Of a stretch of DNA of 64,000 nt, positions 33,264 to 42,162 are shown piece after piece (the first letter of the stretch is position 1; each line of letters opens with the position of its first letter). The notes under the pieces are model-generated. The model was not told where the DNA came from. It searched no databases and saw only the letters and a program-made list of their open reading frames with translations. Source of the stretch: DATKLL01 sp035542475 (lineage in GTDB: Bacteria; Desulfobacterota; Syntrophia; Syntrophales; UBA2185); the NCBI GenBank assembly GCA_035542475.1, contig DATKLL010000146.1, forward strand, positions 3,117-67,116, written 5' to 3'. A program made the translations under genes and the position numbers.

Positions 33264-35741
33264 ATGGAAACACTTAAGGCAATTCTAAAAAAAATCGAAG
33301 CACCTTTAGTATTCTCAGCAAGAGATTCCTACAGTCATCTGCCTCTCGTTAAGAATATTGAGGCGACAATGACGACGTTTTTGATACAAATTGAGGATGT
33401 AATATCAATAAAAGCAATACAGGCTAATTTAGCCGAAACCTATAAAAAAATAATTTCTGGGCTCGAAGAAGCATTCCGGGGCTTCGATAAACTGCCATTG
33501 GAAATCAAAAAAGAACGCATTGAAAAGGCGATTGTTCTTGTTAACGAATTGCAGCGAATTGCTGAAACAGATTTAACTGTGACTTCTAAGTTTCAAAATA
33601 AGAAGGCATTTCCTGAGATAGATAACGCAGCGCAGAGTCTGACAAAGATATCCGTCCCTGTACAGTTTATAAAAGGAGTGGGGCCAAAAATCTCAGTGAT
33701 GCTGGAGAAGAAGGGTTTAAGAACTGTAGAAGATTTATTGTATTTCGTACCGAGGAAATATGAAGACAGACGGTACGTCAAGACTATAAAATCATTGAAA
33801 GCAGGTGCCAAGGAAACAATCATTGGTGCCGTGAGCCGGGCTGAGATCAGGCCATATAGAAATAAAAGAGTCTATGAGGTAACCATAGACGATGGAAGCG
33901 GGTTGATTACTGCCAAATGGTTTAAAGGCAGTTTTAAATATTTGAAGAATATTTTCAAAGAGGGCTTGCGGGTTATCATGACAGGAGAAGTGGTAAGTTA
34001 TCTTTTCGGTAAGGATATGATTCACCCTGACTTCGAGATTTTGGACGATGACGAAAGTGGAGAAAATCTGCTCCACTTCAAGAGGATTGTACCCGTTTAT
34101 TCAGAGACGGAAGGACTTCACCAGAAACAAATCAGGAGAATCATGTCCCACGTGATAGATAACTATTCGCAATATGTCTTGAGCCCCATACCTGAAGAAA
34201 TATGTCAAAAACGTCATCTTGAAAATATTTATTCTGCAATCAGGAACGTGCACTTTCCTGGATTTGACGAGGATATCAGCATATACAATGAAATGCGATC
34301 AGGGGCACACCATAGACTTATTTATGATGAATTTTTCTTCCTGCAGTTGGGTCTTGCTATGAAAAAGAAAGGGAACATACTGGATAAAGGAATAGCATTT
34401 AAAACCGGAAGTAAAATTCTTCAAAAATTTTATGATATTCTTCCATTTAGTTTAACGACTGCTCAAAAAAGGGTTATTGGAGAAATCGAAGCAGATATGA
34501 GAAAGGCCTGCAGCATGAATCGGCTACTTCAAGGTGATGTGGGATGCGGTAAAACGGTAGTATCCATGGCAGCAATAATTACAGCATGTGAAAATAATTA
34601 CCAGGCAGCCATGATGGCACCAACTGAGATTCTTGCCGAGCAGCACTATGACCGCATTAAAAATTGGGCGGACCAGCTTGGTTTAAAAGCTGTTCTTCTT
34701 ACCGGCAGCCTGAGAGATAAAGAAAAAAAGAAAATAATCGAAAAGATAAAAAGAGGTGACGTTCAAATCATTATCGGTACACACGCATTAATACAGGAGG
34801 ATATAGATTTTGGCAAACTCGGTTTTGTTGTCGTCGATGAGCAGCACCGCTTTGGTGTTATCCAGAGGGCTGCGCTGCGACAAAAGGGGGTAAATCCCGA
34901 CTTTTTGGTTATGACAGCTACCCCAATTCCAAGGACTCTTGCAATGACTGTGTACGGTGATTTAGATATTTCCGTGGTCGATGAATTTCCTCCCGGAAGG
35001 AAAGAGATTAGGACAAAGGTATTTTATGAAGAGCAGCGCAATAGGGTTTATGAAATCATACGGATGGAGCTAAAGAAGGGCAACCAGGTTTTTGTCGTTT
35101 ATCCATTAGTTGAAGAATCAGAGAATCTGGACCTTAAAGATGCAACGCAGATGGCTGAACACTTACGGAAGGAAATATTCCCAGAATACAGGGTGGGACT
35201 TATTCATGGCCGGCTGAAAGGGAAAGAAAAAGATAAGATAATGGCAGGTTTCTTCAGTAAAGAGATCAACATTCTCGTTTCCACAACCGTTATTGAAGTA
35301 GGAATTGATGTCCCACAGGCATCGCTGATTGTGATAGAGCATGCGGAAAGATTTGGCCTATCACAATTGCACCAGTTGAGGGGAAGGGTCGGTAGAAGTG
35401 ATATTCCGTCGTATTGCGTTCTAATGTCGCATTACAAGGGTTCCGAGGATGCGTTTAAAAGACTGCGCATCATGGAACAGACAAACGACGGTTTTAAGAT
35501 TGCTGAAGAAGACTTGGCTATCAGGGGACCGGGTGAATTTATGGGCACAAGGCAATCGGGATTGCCGGATTTTCGCATTGCCCATATCCTGAGAGACGTA
35601 CACATTCTGAGTGAGGCAAAGACGGACGCCTTTGATCTTATCGAAGAAGATCCATTGCTGGAAAAGGAGCGACATGCACATTTGAAAGGAGTCCTCCTGC
35701 GCAGATGGGGCGGCAGGCTTGAACTCGCGAAAACAGGTTGA
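33264..35741 (+). CDS. recG: ATP-dependent DNA helicase RecG
   Basis: An 825-aa branch-migration helicase that remodels stalled forks and Holliday junctions. An N-terminal extension of about 130 residues precedes the wedge/OB domain (QFIKGVGPKISVMLEKKGLRTVEDLLYFVPRKYEDR). The SF2 motor follows: Walker A GDVGCGKT, DEQH box VVDEQHRFG, TATPIPRTLAMT, then STTVIEVGIDVPQA and QLRGRVGRS. The protein is longer than E. coli RecG (693 aa) because of the N-terminal extension, also seen in other deltaproteobacteria. A short inverted repeat (GTTATT/AATAAC, about 35752-35766) after the stop is a weak terminator candidate. Confidence 0.96.
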   Translation: METLKAILKKIEAPLVFSARDSYSHLPLVKNIEATMTTFLIQIEDVISIKAIQANLAETYKKIISGLEEAFRGFDKLPLEIKKERIEKAIVLVNELQRIAETDLTVTSKFQNKKAFPEIDNAAQSLTKISVPVQFIKGVGPKISVMLEKKGLRTVEDLLYFVPRKYEDRRYVKTIKSLKAGAKETIIGAVSRAEIRPYRNKRVYEVTIDDGSGLITAKWFKGSFKYLKNIFKEGLRVIMTGEVVSYLFGKDMIHPDFEILDDDESGENLLHFKRIVPVYSETEGLHQKQIRRIMSHVIDNYSQYVLSPIPEEICQKRHLENIYSAIRNVHFPGFDEDISIYNEMRSGAHHRLIYDEFFFLQLGLAMKKKGNILDKGIAFKTGSKILQKFYDILPFSLTTAQKRVIGEIEADMRKACSMNRLLQGDVGCGKTVVSMAAIITACENNYQAAMMAPTEILAEQHYDRIKNWADQLGLKAVLLTGSLRDKEKKKIIEKIKRGDVQIIIGTHALIQEDIDFGKLGFVVVDEQHRFGVIQRAALRQKGVNPDFLVMTATPIPRTLAMTVYGDLDISVVDEFPPGRKEIRTKVFYEEQRNRVYEIIRMELKKGNQVFVVYPLVEESENLDLKDATQMAEHLRKEIFPEYRVGLIHGRLKGKEKDKIMAGFFSKEINILVSTTVIEVGIDVPQASLIVIEHAERFGLSQLHQLRGRVGRSDIPSYCVLMSHYKGSEDAFKRLRIMEQTNDGFKIAEEDLAIRGPGEFMGTRQSGLPDFRIAHILRDVHILSEAKTDAFDLIEEDPLLEKERHAHLKGVLLRRWGGRLELAKTG

Positions 35742-35774
35742 TTTAGGAGGTTATTCGAAATAACTTAATTTGTT

Positions 35775-35802
35775 TTGACAAGTTTACTTTAACTGTTATA
35801 GA
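35775..35802 (+). promoter_or_regulatory. Sigma70-like promoter for hom and downstream genes
   Basis: TTGACA (35775-35780), a 16-nt spacer and TATAGA (35797-35802) lie between recG and hom. The predicted leader of about 80 nt before the hom ATG (35889) shows no terminator or leader peptide. Confidence 0.6.
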
Positions 35803-35888
35803 AGTGGCAACAATTGATAGCACAACATGTATTATTGAAACTGAAAATAAAGATGCCACAAAATAAAATTAAATACAGGTTTTATTCC

Positions 35889-37199
35889 ATGAAAACGATA
35901 AAATTGGGATTAATCGGTTTCGGTACTATCGGGACAGGTCTAATCAAACTGCATCAGGAAGGAATAAATCTCATAGAGAAGCGGCTCGGTGCAAAGCTTG
36001 TCGTTAAAAAAATAGCTGATATTGATATCACTTCACCGAGACAAGTTACTGTAGAGAAAAATCTGTTAACATCTGACGCTAAGGTAATCCTTGATGATCC
36101 CGAAATATCAATCGTGATCGAACTTATCGGCGGGTATGAGCCTGCGCGCTCGCTTATACTTGAAGCCATACGTAAAAAGAAACATGTCGTTACTGCTAAC
36201 AAAGCCCTCTTGGCTACATATGGAAATGAGATATTTCAGGCCGCTGAGACAGAAGGGGTTGATATTGGCTTCGAAGCCAGTGTAGGCGGTACAATTCCCA
36301 TCATCAAGACTCTGAAGGAGAGTCTGGCTGCAAACAGGATGAAATCAATTTTCGGTATCATGAACGGTACATCTAACTACATATTGAGCAAAATGACCGA
36401 CGAGGGAAAATCTTTTCCAGTTGTCCTGAAAGAAGCTCAAAAGCTCGGTTTTGCGGAAGCCGATCCGACCTTTGACATTGAAGGCATTGATACGGCCCAT
36501 AAGCTGGCTATCGCACTATCATTGGCATACGGTAAAAGAGTCAGACTTGAAGATATCCACAGAGAGGGCATCTCGGGTATTACTAAACAGGATATTGATT
36601 TCGGCAAAGAACTGGGCTATCGGATCAAACTGCTTGCCATCGCTATTCAGAGAGAAAAATACATTGAGGCAAGAATTCATCCCACCATGATCCCTCTTTT
36701 CCACCTTTTGGCTAATGTCAATGGGAATTTCAATGCATTTCATTTCGTCGGCGATGTATCGGGCACTGTTTTTCTGTACGGTCAGGGCGCGGGGATGATG
36801 CCGACGGCAAGTGCTGTAATGTCTGATGTGATCGACATTTCTAGAAATTTATTAAAAGGAATATCCGGCCGTGTGCCGGCCCGATCGCTGAGAGAGGATA
36901 TAATTAATGATATCGAACTAATGTCTTTTGAAGACATATGCACAAACTACTATTTTAGATTTTCTGCCTTAGACCGGCCAGGGGTCCTATCGAAAATTTC
37001 CGGAATCCTGGGTGAAAATAACATAAGTATTGCCGCAGTCATTCAAAAAGGAAGACAGCAAGCAGGACCGGTTCCCATCGTCATGACGACACACAAATCC
37101 AAGGAAAAAGATGTCCAGAAAGCAATAAAAGAAATTGATCGGCTTGATATAATACACGGGAAAACGGTATTGATACGAATAGAGGACGAACGGCTGTAA
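35889..37199 (+). CDS. hom: Homoserine dehydrogenase with C-terminal ACT domain
   Basis: A 436-aa NAD(P)-dependent enzyme making homoserine from aspartate semialdehyde. The Rossmann motif GFGTIGTG is near the start; VTANKALLA and GIMNGTSNYIL mark the catalytic domain. The C-terminal ACT domain (DRPGVLSKISGILGENNISI) suggests feedback control by an amino acid, usually threonine. The start is the ATG at 35889; upstream in-frame starts at 35814 and 35853 would add an unconserved tail. TAATG couples it to the next gene (1-bp overlap). Confidence 0.95.
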   Translation: MKTIKLGLIGFGTIGTGLIKLHQEGINLIEKRLGAKLVVKKIADIDITSPRQVTVEKNLLTSDAKVILDDPEISIVIELIGGYEPARSLILEAIRKKKHVVTANKALLATYGNEIFQAAETEGVDIGFEASVGGTIPIIKTLKESLAANRMKSIFGIMNGTSNYILSKMTDEGKSFPVVLKEAQKLGFAEADPTFDIEGIDTAHKLAIALSLAYGKRVRLEDIHREGISGITKQDIDFGKELGYRIKLLAIAIQREKYIEARIHPTMIPLFHLLANVNGNFNAFHFVGDVSGTVFLYGQGAGMMPTASAVMSDVIDISRNLLKGISGRVPARSLREDIINDIELMSFEDICTNYYFRFSALDRPGVLSKISGILGENNISIAAVIQKGRQQAGPVPIVMTTHKSKEKDVQKAIKEIDRLDIIHGKTVLIRIEDERL

Positions 37200-38431
37200 T
37201 GAAATACATTATACTTCTCGGCGATGGTATGGCGGATTATCCATTAGCTGAATTAAAGGGGAAGACCCCGTTGGAATACGCCCATATCCCAAATATGGAC
37301 ATAATCGCATCCCAAGGAACATTGGGCATGATAGATACCATACCCGCTGGTTTTTCACCGGGGAGTGACGTGGCCATTATGACAGTACTTGGATATGACC
37401 CCCAAAAATATTACACTGGCCGGGGGCCATTGGAAGCAGCCAGCATGGGGTTGCAGCTTAGAAACAACGACGTGGCATTTCGCTGCAATCTGGTTACTCT
37501 TGCGGGAAATGAACAATATATAATGGAAGACTTTACGGCAGATCATATAACAACTCAAGAAGCAAGAACAATCATACACGACATCAACAAGGAATTGGGG
37601 ACAGACGATTTTCAATTCTATCCCGGTGTCGGCTACAGGCATCTTTTGGTATGGAAAGATGGGAAGTACCTTCTTGAGACGACACCACCCCATGATATTA
37701 CAGGAAAGGTGATCAGTGATTATCTGCCCCGCGGCGGTGATGGCGCGAATCAGTTAAAAAATCTCATGAAGCGTTCACAGGTTATTCTAAAGGACCATCC
37801 TGTGAATCGGTTACGTCTTACAGAGGGCAAAAAGCCAGCGAGCTCTATTTGGTTGTGGGGGCAGGGAAGGGCCCCCAGGTTTGAAAAACTCACTGTCAAA
37901 TATAATTTAAGGGGGGGGATGATATCTGCCGTTGATCTCTTGAACGGTATCGGTGTCTGTGCGGGTCTTAAAGTAATTAACGTTGAAGGCGCAACGGGGT
38001 ATATAGATACAAATTATTCTGGAAAAGCAAGGCGGGCTTTAGATGCCTTGAGAGAAATGGATTTTGTATTTGTCCATGTTGAAGCCCCTGATGAAATGGG
38101 TCATGAAGGAAATATCGAAGGCAAAATTAGGGCCATCGAAGATTTTGACAAAAAAGTCGTCGGTACCATCCTGGAAGATATTAACAAAATAGGTCCTTTC
38201 AGACTGCTCATATTGAGTGACCATCCAACACCTATAAGCCTTAGGACACATGCATCAGACCCGTCTCCATTTGCTGTACTGTCTTCCGATGAAAAAGAAA
38301 ATTTAAAAAACGGTTCCGTCTTCAGTGAGTCTTCGGCAAAAAGCAATGGCATAATGGTTTCTCCCGGTCATCTTCTCATAGATGATTTCATAAAAAATTG
38401 GAGGCGATTTGTTAAGGAAAAATCATGTTAA
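37199..38431 (+). CDS. apgM: Archaeal-type cofactor-independent phosphoglycerate mutase family; candidate homoserine kinase
   Basis: A 410-aa alkaline-phosphatase-superfamily enzyme. The N-terminal metal site is LGDGMADYP and the probable Ser/metal loop is SPGSDVAIMTVLGYDP; HVEAPDEMGHEGN and LSDHPTPISLRTH supply further metal ligands. The family includes 2,3-BPG-independent phosphoglycerate mutases. A subgroup in organisms lacking thrB is proposed to be a homoserine kinase. Direct coupling to hom favours that role here, but a mutase role cannot be excluded. Its end overlaps the thioesterase start by 23 bp. Confidence 0.85.
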   Translation: MKYIILLGDGMADYPLAELKGKTPLEYAHIPNMDIIASQGTLGMIDTIPAGFSPGSDVAIMTVLGYDPQKYYTGRGPLEAASMGLQLRNNDVAFRCNLVTLAGNEQYIMEDFTADHITTQEARTIIHDINKELGTDDFQFYPGVGYRHLLVWKDGKYLLETTPPHDITGKVISDYLPRGGDGANQLKNLMKRSQVILKDHPVNRLRLTEGKKPASSIWLWGQGRAPRFEKLTVKYNLRGGMISAVDLLNGIGVCAGLKVINVEGATGYIDTNYSGKARRALDALREMDFVFVHVEAPDEMGHEGNIEGKIRAIEDFDKKVVGTILEDINKIGPFRLLILSDHPTPISLRTHASDPSPFAVLSSDEKENLKNGSVFSESSAKSNGIMVSPGHLLIDDFIKNWRRFVKEKSC

Positions 38432-38828
38432 AATACGTGTCATCTACGCGGATACCGATGCCATGGGTATTGTTTATCATACCAATTACATCAAATGGTT
38501 TGAAATAGGACGAACAGAACTCCTCAGGGGTATTGGTGTAGTCTATTCGGAGATGGAATCAAAAGGTTATAACCTGCCATTGACGGAGGCATATTGTCAT
38601 TATTTGTTGCCGGCCAAGTATGACCAGATCATTGTCGTTGAAACGGAACTGGAATATTTGAAAAGGGCAAGCATGAAATTTAATTACAACATATGGGATG
38701 AAGACAAAGAAAAAATTCTCGTTGAAGGATACACTATTCATGCATGTACAAATACCCTCGGGAAAATAGTGCGGGTACCGACTTTTGTCGTCGAAAAGAT
38801 TGATCGTCAAATGCAATTAAAATTTTAA
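38409..38828 (+). CDS. YbgC/FadM-type acyl-CoA thioesterase
   Basis: A 139-aa hotdog-fold 4HBT thioesterase. The active-site segment YADTDAMGIVYHTNYIKWFE contains the catalytic Asp typical of YbgC proteins. It hydrolyses acyl-CoA or related thioesters; the substrate is unknown. The start is a TTG at 38409 with GGAGG 4 nt upstream, inside the end of apgM. The first in-frame ATG would remove the catalytic Asp, so the TTG is required. Confidence 0.88.
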   Translation: MLRKNHVKIRVIYADTDAMGIVYHTNYIKWFEIGRTELLRGIGVVYSEMESKGYNLPLTEAYCHYLLPAKYDQIIVVETELEYLKRASMKFNYNIWDEDKEKILVEGYTIHACTNTLGKIVRVPTFVVEKIDRQMQLKF

Positions 38829-38841
38829 ATAGGATAAAAAT

Positions 38842-39525
38842 ATGGCAAGAAAGGTTACCAAGAAGGAAATTGAAAAGCCGGATTCATTTCAATTAGCATT
38901 AAACCAAATAGCGATTTATATAAAAGAAAACAAATTTAAGATTTATCTTGCATCGGGTATAATAACTTTAATCGTCGCCATTTCATTCGGTTGGTATTTT
39001 TACAGAATGAATTACGAGAATAATGCTCAGATGCTGTATGCAAAGGCTAATCTTGGTGGCATGAGGTTAACTATGCAAGGAGGTTATCCGGACCAAAATA
39101 TCTCGAATATGTATACAGACGTTATAAAACAATATCCAGGATCCAAAGCTGCCATGATGGTTTATTATCAGATGGGAAATATGTACTACAATCTCGGTGA
39201 TATTGAATCTTCAATTAAGGCGTATACTGAATTTCTTAAAGAAGTATCAGATGGAAGTGATCTAAAGTCCCTCGCATATACCGGATTGGGATACTGTTAC
39301 GAATCGAAAAAAGACTTAAAGAATGCCCTGGATTCATTTGAAAAGGCTGCGAATTCAAAAGTCGACGGAAGCTTTGAAGGAATAACATACAGAAATATAG
39401 CAAGGATTTATGAAGAGATGAATAACAAAGAAAAGTCATTAGAATATTATAAAAAAGCACTGGATAAAACTTCTGACCCTTCCATGAAGAATATTTTAAA
39501 ACGAAAAATATCTATCATTAGTTGA
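38842..39525 (+). CDS. Membrane-anchored tetratricopeptide-repeat protein
   Basis: A 227-aa protein with one N-terminal transmembrane helix (about residues 34-54) and a TPR domain outside. Repeats such as YYQMGNMYYNLGDIESSIKA, AYTGLGYCYESKKDLKNALD and IARIYEEMNNKEKSLEYYKK fit the TPR pattern. The topology resembles YfgM-like periplasmic proteins that help envelope protein folding. The link to the neighbouring metabolic genes is unclear. It starts 13 nt after the thioesterase gene. Confidence 0.82.
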   Translation: MARKVTKKEIEKPDSFQLALNQIAIYIKENKFKIYLASGIITLIVAISFGWYFYRMNYENNAQMLYAKANLGGMRLTMQGGYPDQNISNMYTDVIKQYPGSKAAMMVYYQMGNMYYNLGDIESSIKAYTEFLKEVSDGSDLKSLAYTGLGYCYESKKDLKNALDSFEKAANSKVDGSFEGITYRNIARIYEEMNNKEKSLEYYKKALDKTSDPSMKNILKRKISIIS

Positions 39526-39570
39526 ATTAGTTGATATGGTTTGCAATTTTCAGGAGAACTAAAAGATCAC

Positions 39571-41364
39571 ATGAAGGCATTAATGTCGGGAAATGAGAGT
39601 ATCGCAAGAGGCGCTTATGAAGATGGTGTTCGCTTCGCTTCAGGGTATCCGGGAACCCCGAGCACTGAAATTATTGAGAATTTCGCAAAGTATGACGGCG
39701 TTTACGCAGAATGGTCTCCAAATGAAAAGGTTGCCCTTGAGGTGGGCATCGGTGCGGCAATAGCTGGTGCAAAGGCTATGGTTGTCATGAAGCATGTCGG
39801 TGTTAACGTTGCTGCTGATCCACTTTTCACAGTAAGTTACACGGGCACAAATGGGGCACTCGTCATCATTACTGCGGATGACCCATCTCTGCATAGTTCA
39901 CAAAATGAACAGGATAATAGAAATTATGCCAAGTTTGCAAAGATACCCATGATTGAGCCTGCAGACAGCCAAGAGGCGAAGAATTACATTAAAATTGCTT
40001 TCGATATCGGTGAAAAGTTTGATACCCCTGTTTTTCTGAGGACGACCACGCGTGTTTCCCATTCAAAATCCATTGTATTATTGGAAGAACCGTCAGCCGT
40101 CGAAGATCGAACAACTATCCGCTTGAACACTTCAAAATACGTTATGGTACCAGTCAACGCTCGTGCAAGAAGGATAGAAGTTGAGAATAGACTGCAAAGA
40201 CTCAGAGAATTTGCTGAAAATTTCCCTGAAAATAAGATTGAAATGAATGATCCCGAAGTCGGCATAATAACGGCTGGGATGTCATATAATTATGCAAAAG
40301 ATGTTTTTCCCAATTTTTCCTATTTAAAGCTTGGTATGGTATATCCGATACCTCCAAGGTTGATCCGGAAATTCGCCTCAAAAGTTAAAAAACTCTACGT
40401 CATCGAGGAACTCGATCCATTTATAGAAGAGCAAGTTGCTGTATTGGGCATCAAAGTAATCGGCAAGGAGATTTTTCCTTATACAAACGAATTCGATCCC
40501 GGCGTGATTGAGAAGGCCATAAAAGGTAAAAAAACTGAGGTCGTCAGTTTGCCGAACGTATCAATTCCACCCAGGCCTCCTAATCTTTGTCCCGGATGTC
40601 CTCACAGAGGGTTATTTTATGTACTAGGGAAACTGGACGCCTTTGTCACGGGTGATATCGGATGCTATACGCTATCTTATATGAAACCTCTGGAAGGTCT
40701 TCATTCATGTATATGTATGGGTGCAAGCGTAGGTATGGCACATGGAATGAGTAAGGCTTTGAAGGATAAAGGGAAGGGGAAGGTCGTTGGTGTTATCGGT
40801 GACTCCACATTTATACATTCAGGTATGACACCATTGTTAAATATGGCCTATAACAAAAGTGAAGCAGTCATTGTCATATGTGATAACAGGACAACTGCTA
40901 TGACGGGTATGCAGGAGCATCCGGCAACCGGTTACACCCTTCAAGGAGAAAAAACAAAAGAGCTGGATTTTGCGACGCTCGCTACTGCGTTGGGCATTGA
41001 CAGTGTAAATGTAATAGACCCCTATGATATAAAAGCAACAAGTAAAGTATTAAAAAAAGAGTTGTCAAAGTCTGGTCCTTCTGTAATAATATCAAGGAAG
41101 CCCTGCGTATTATTCAAGCGAAGCTTAAAGGATAAGCGAAAACCTCTGGCAATTGATGCGAGCATTTGCATCGGCTGCAAATCATGTTTAAAATTGGGGT
41201 GTCCACCAATCACGTGGACAAGGTTTGAAGATATGCCGGAAAAAAAGGTTAAAAAGAACGTGAAAAAGCAGGAAGGTATTGCATTTATTGACAGTGACCT
41301 CTGTAGTGGCTGTACTGTATGTCAGCAGATATGCAAAGTCGGCGCTATTGTTGAGGTTGATTAA
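39571..41364 (+). CDS. iorA: Indolepyruvate:ferredoxin oxidoreductase, alpha subunit
   Basis: About 597 aa. It uses thiamine diphosphate and Fe-S clusters to turn aryl pyruvates (indolepyruvate, phenylpyruvate, hydroxyphenylpyruvate) into aryl-acetyl-CoA, reducing ferredoxin. The N-terminal pyrimidine-binding domain begins LMSGNESIARGAYEDG; the TPP domain has CPGCPHRG and GDIGCYTL. The C-terminus has two ferredoxin-like cluster motifs (CIGCKSCLKLGCPP and CSGCTVCQQICK). I chose the ATG at 39571 because homologues begin near there. A TTG at 39541 is possible, and the AGGAG at 39552-39556 is far from the ATG. iorB follows after 4 nt. Confidence 0.95.
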   Translation: MKALMSGNESIARGAYEDGVRFASGYPGTPSTEIIENFAKYDGVYAEWSPNEKVALEVGIGAAIAGAKAMVVMKHVGVNVAADPLFTVSYTGTNGALVIITADDPSLHSSQNEQDNRNYAKFAKIPMIEPADSQEAKNYIKIAFDIGEKFDTPVFLRTTTRVSHSKSIVLLEEPSAVEDRTTIRLNTSKYVMVPVNARARRIEVENRLQRLREFAENFPENKIEMNDPEVGIITAGMSYNYAKDVFPNFSYLKLGMVYPIPPRLIRKFASKVKKLYVIEELDPFIEEQVAVLGIKVIGKEIFPYTNEFDPGVIEKAIKGKKTEVVSLPNVSIPPRPPNLCPGCPHRGLFYVLGKLDAFVTGDIGCYTLSYMKPLEGLHSCICMGASVGMAHGMSKALKDKGKGKVVGVIGDSTFIHSGMTPLLNMAYNKSEAVIVICDNRTTAMTGMQEHPATGYTLQGEKTKELDFATLATALGIDSVNVIDPYDIKATSKVLKKELSKSGPSVIISRKPCVLFKRSLKDKRKPLAIDASICIGCKSCLKLGCPPITWTRFEDMPEKKVKKNVKKQEGIAFIDSDLCSGCTVCQQICKVGAIVEVD

Positions 41365-41368
41365 TCTC

Positions 41369-41953
41369 ATGAATAGTGATCAAGATGTGAAGAGTATTTT
41401 GCTGGCAGGAGTTGGTGGCCAGGGCATTCTACGGGCTAGTGATATATTATGCCTCGTTATGATGGAATCAGGCCTGGATGTCAAAAAAAGCGAAGTCCAT
41501 GGGATGGCCCAGAGGGGCGGCTCTGTAACCAGTCATGTACGATATGGGAAGAAGGTTTATTCGCCGATAGCTAAAAAAGGTAATGTGGATATTCTGCTAT
41601 CATTTGAAAAATTAGAGACCCTGCGTTATCTTGATTTTATGATGACGGACGGCACTGTTATCGTTAATGAAAAAGAACTTTATCCACCTTCGGTAAATCT
41701 TGGCGATGCCGTATATCCTACCAACATAATTGAACTCTTAGAAAAAATCTTCCATTCTGTGAAGGTTGTCAATGCCAATAACATAGCAATAAAGGCGGGT
41801 GATGTCAGAATGGAAAACACTGCTCTTCTCGGCGTTCTTTCACTTTATTTACAAATTGATATGTCGCTTTGGGAGCACGTAATCCTTAAATCATTCCCGA
41901 AGAAAGCCGCCCAGGGAAACCTCAAAGCCTTTCATATGGGGCGGGAAGCATAA
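41369..41953 (+). CDS. iorB: Indolepyruvate:ferredoxin oxidoreductase, beta subunit
   Basis: A 194-aa gamma-domain subunit of the 2-oxoacid:ferredoxin oxidoreductase family. The start of the domain reads ILLAGVGGQGILRASDIL, followed by KKSEVHGMAQRGGSVTSHVR, both diagnostic. The start is the ATG at 41369 with GAGG 12 nt upstream; the frame extends further upstream but overlaps iorA. Together with IorA it forms the complete enzyme. In a syntroph it could degrade aromatic amino acids after transamination, or run in reverse to build them from aryl acids. Confidence 0.95.
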   Translation: MNSDQDVKSILLAGVGGQGILRASDILCLVMMESGLDVKKSEVHGMAQRGGSVTSHVRYGKKVYSPIAKKGNVDILLSFEKLETLRYLDFMMTDGTVIVNEKELYPPSVNLGDAVYPTNIIELLEKIFHSVKVVNANNIAIKAGDVRMENTALLGVLSLYLQIDMSLWEHVILKSFPKKAAQGNLKAFHMGREA

Positions 41954-42103
41954 AGGCGCGAATTCTGCTGTCATCAAAGTTTAGTTCCAAATACTTTATT
42001 TGATAACTGCATACCTGGATTTAGATCTTGGTCAAGAAACTCATTGTAACTTTCTGAACATAATAAATAGCTGTATTATTAATTAAAACTGCTTGCTCCA
42101 GAC

Positions 42104-42131
42104 TTGACAAAGTTGAAGAAATGGATATTGT
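42104..42131 (+). promoter_or_regulatory. Possible sigma70 promoter of the dnaJ-like gene
   Basis: TTGACA (42104-42109), a 16-nt spacer and TATTGT (42126-42131) lie about 32 nt upstream of the ATG. No CIRCE-type heat-shock operator is visible. Confidence 0.45.
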
Positions 42132-42162
42132 AAGACAAATAATAAATTGTAAGTAGTATTTT

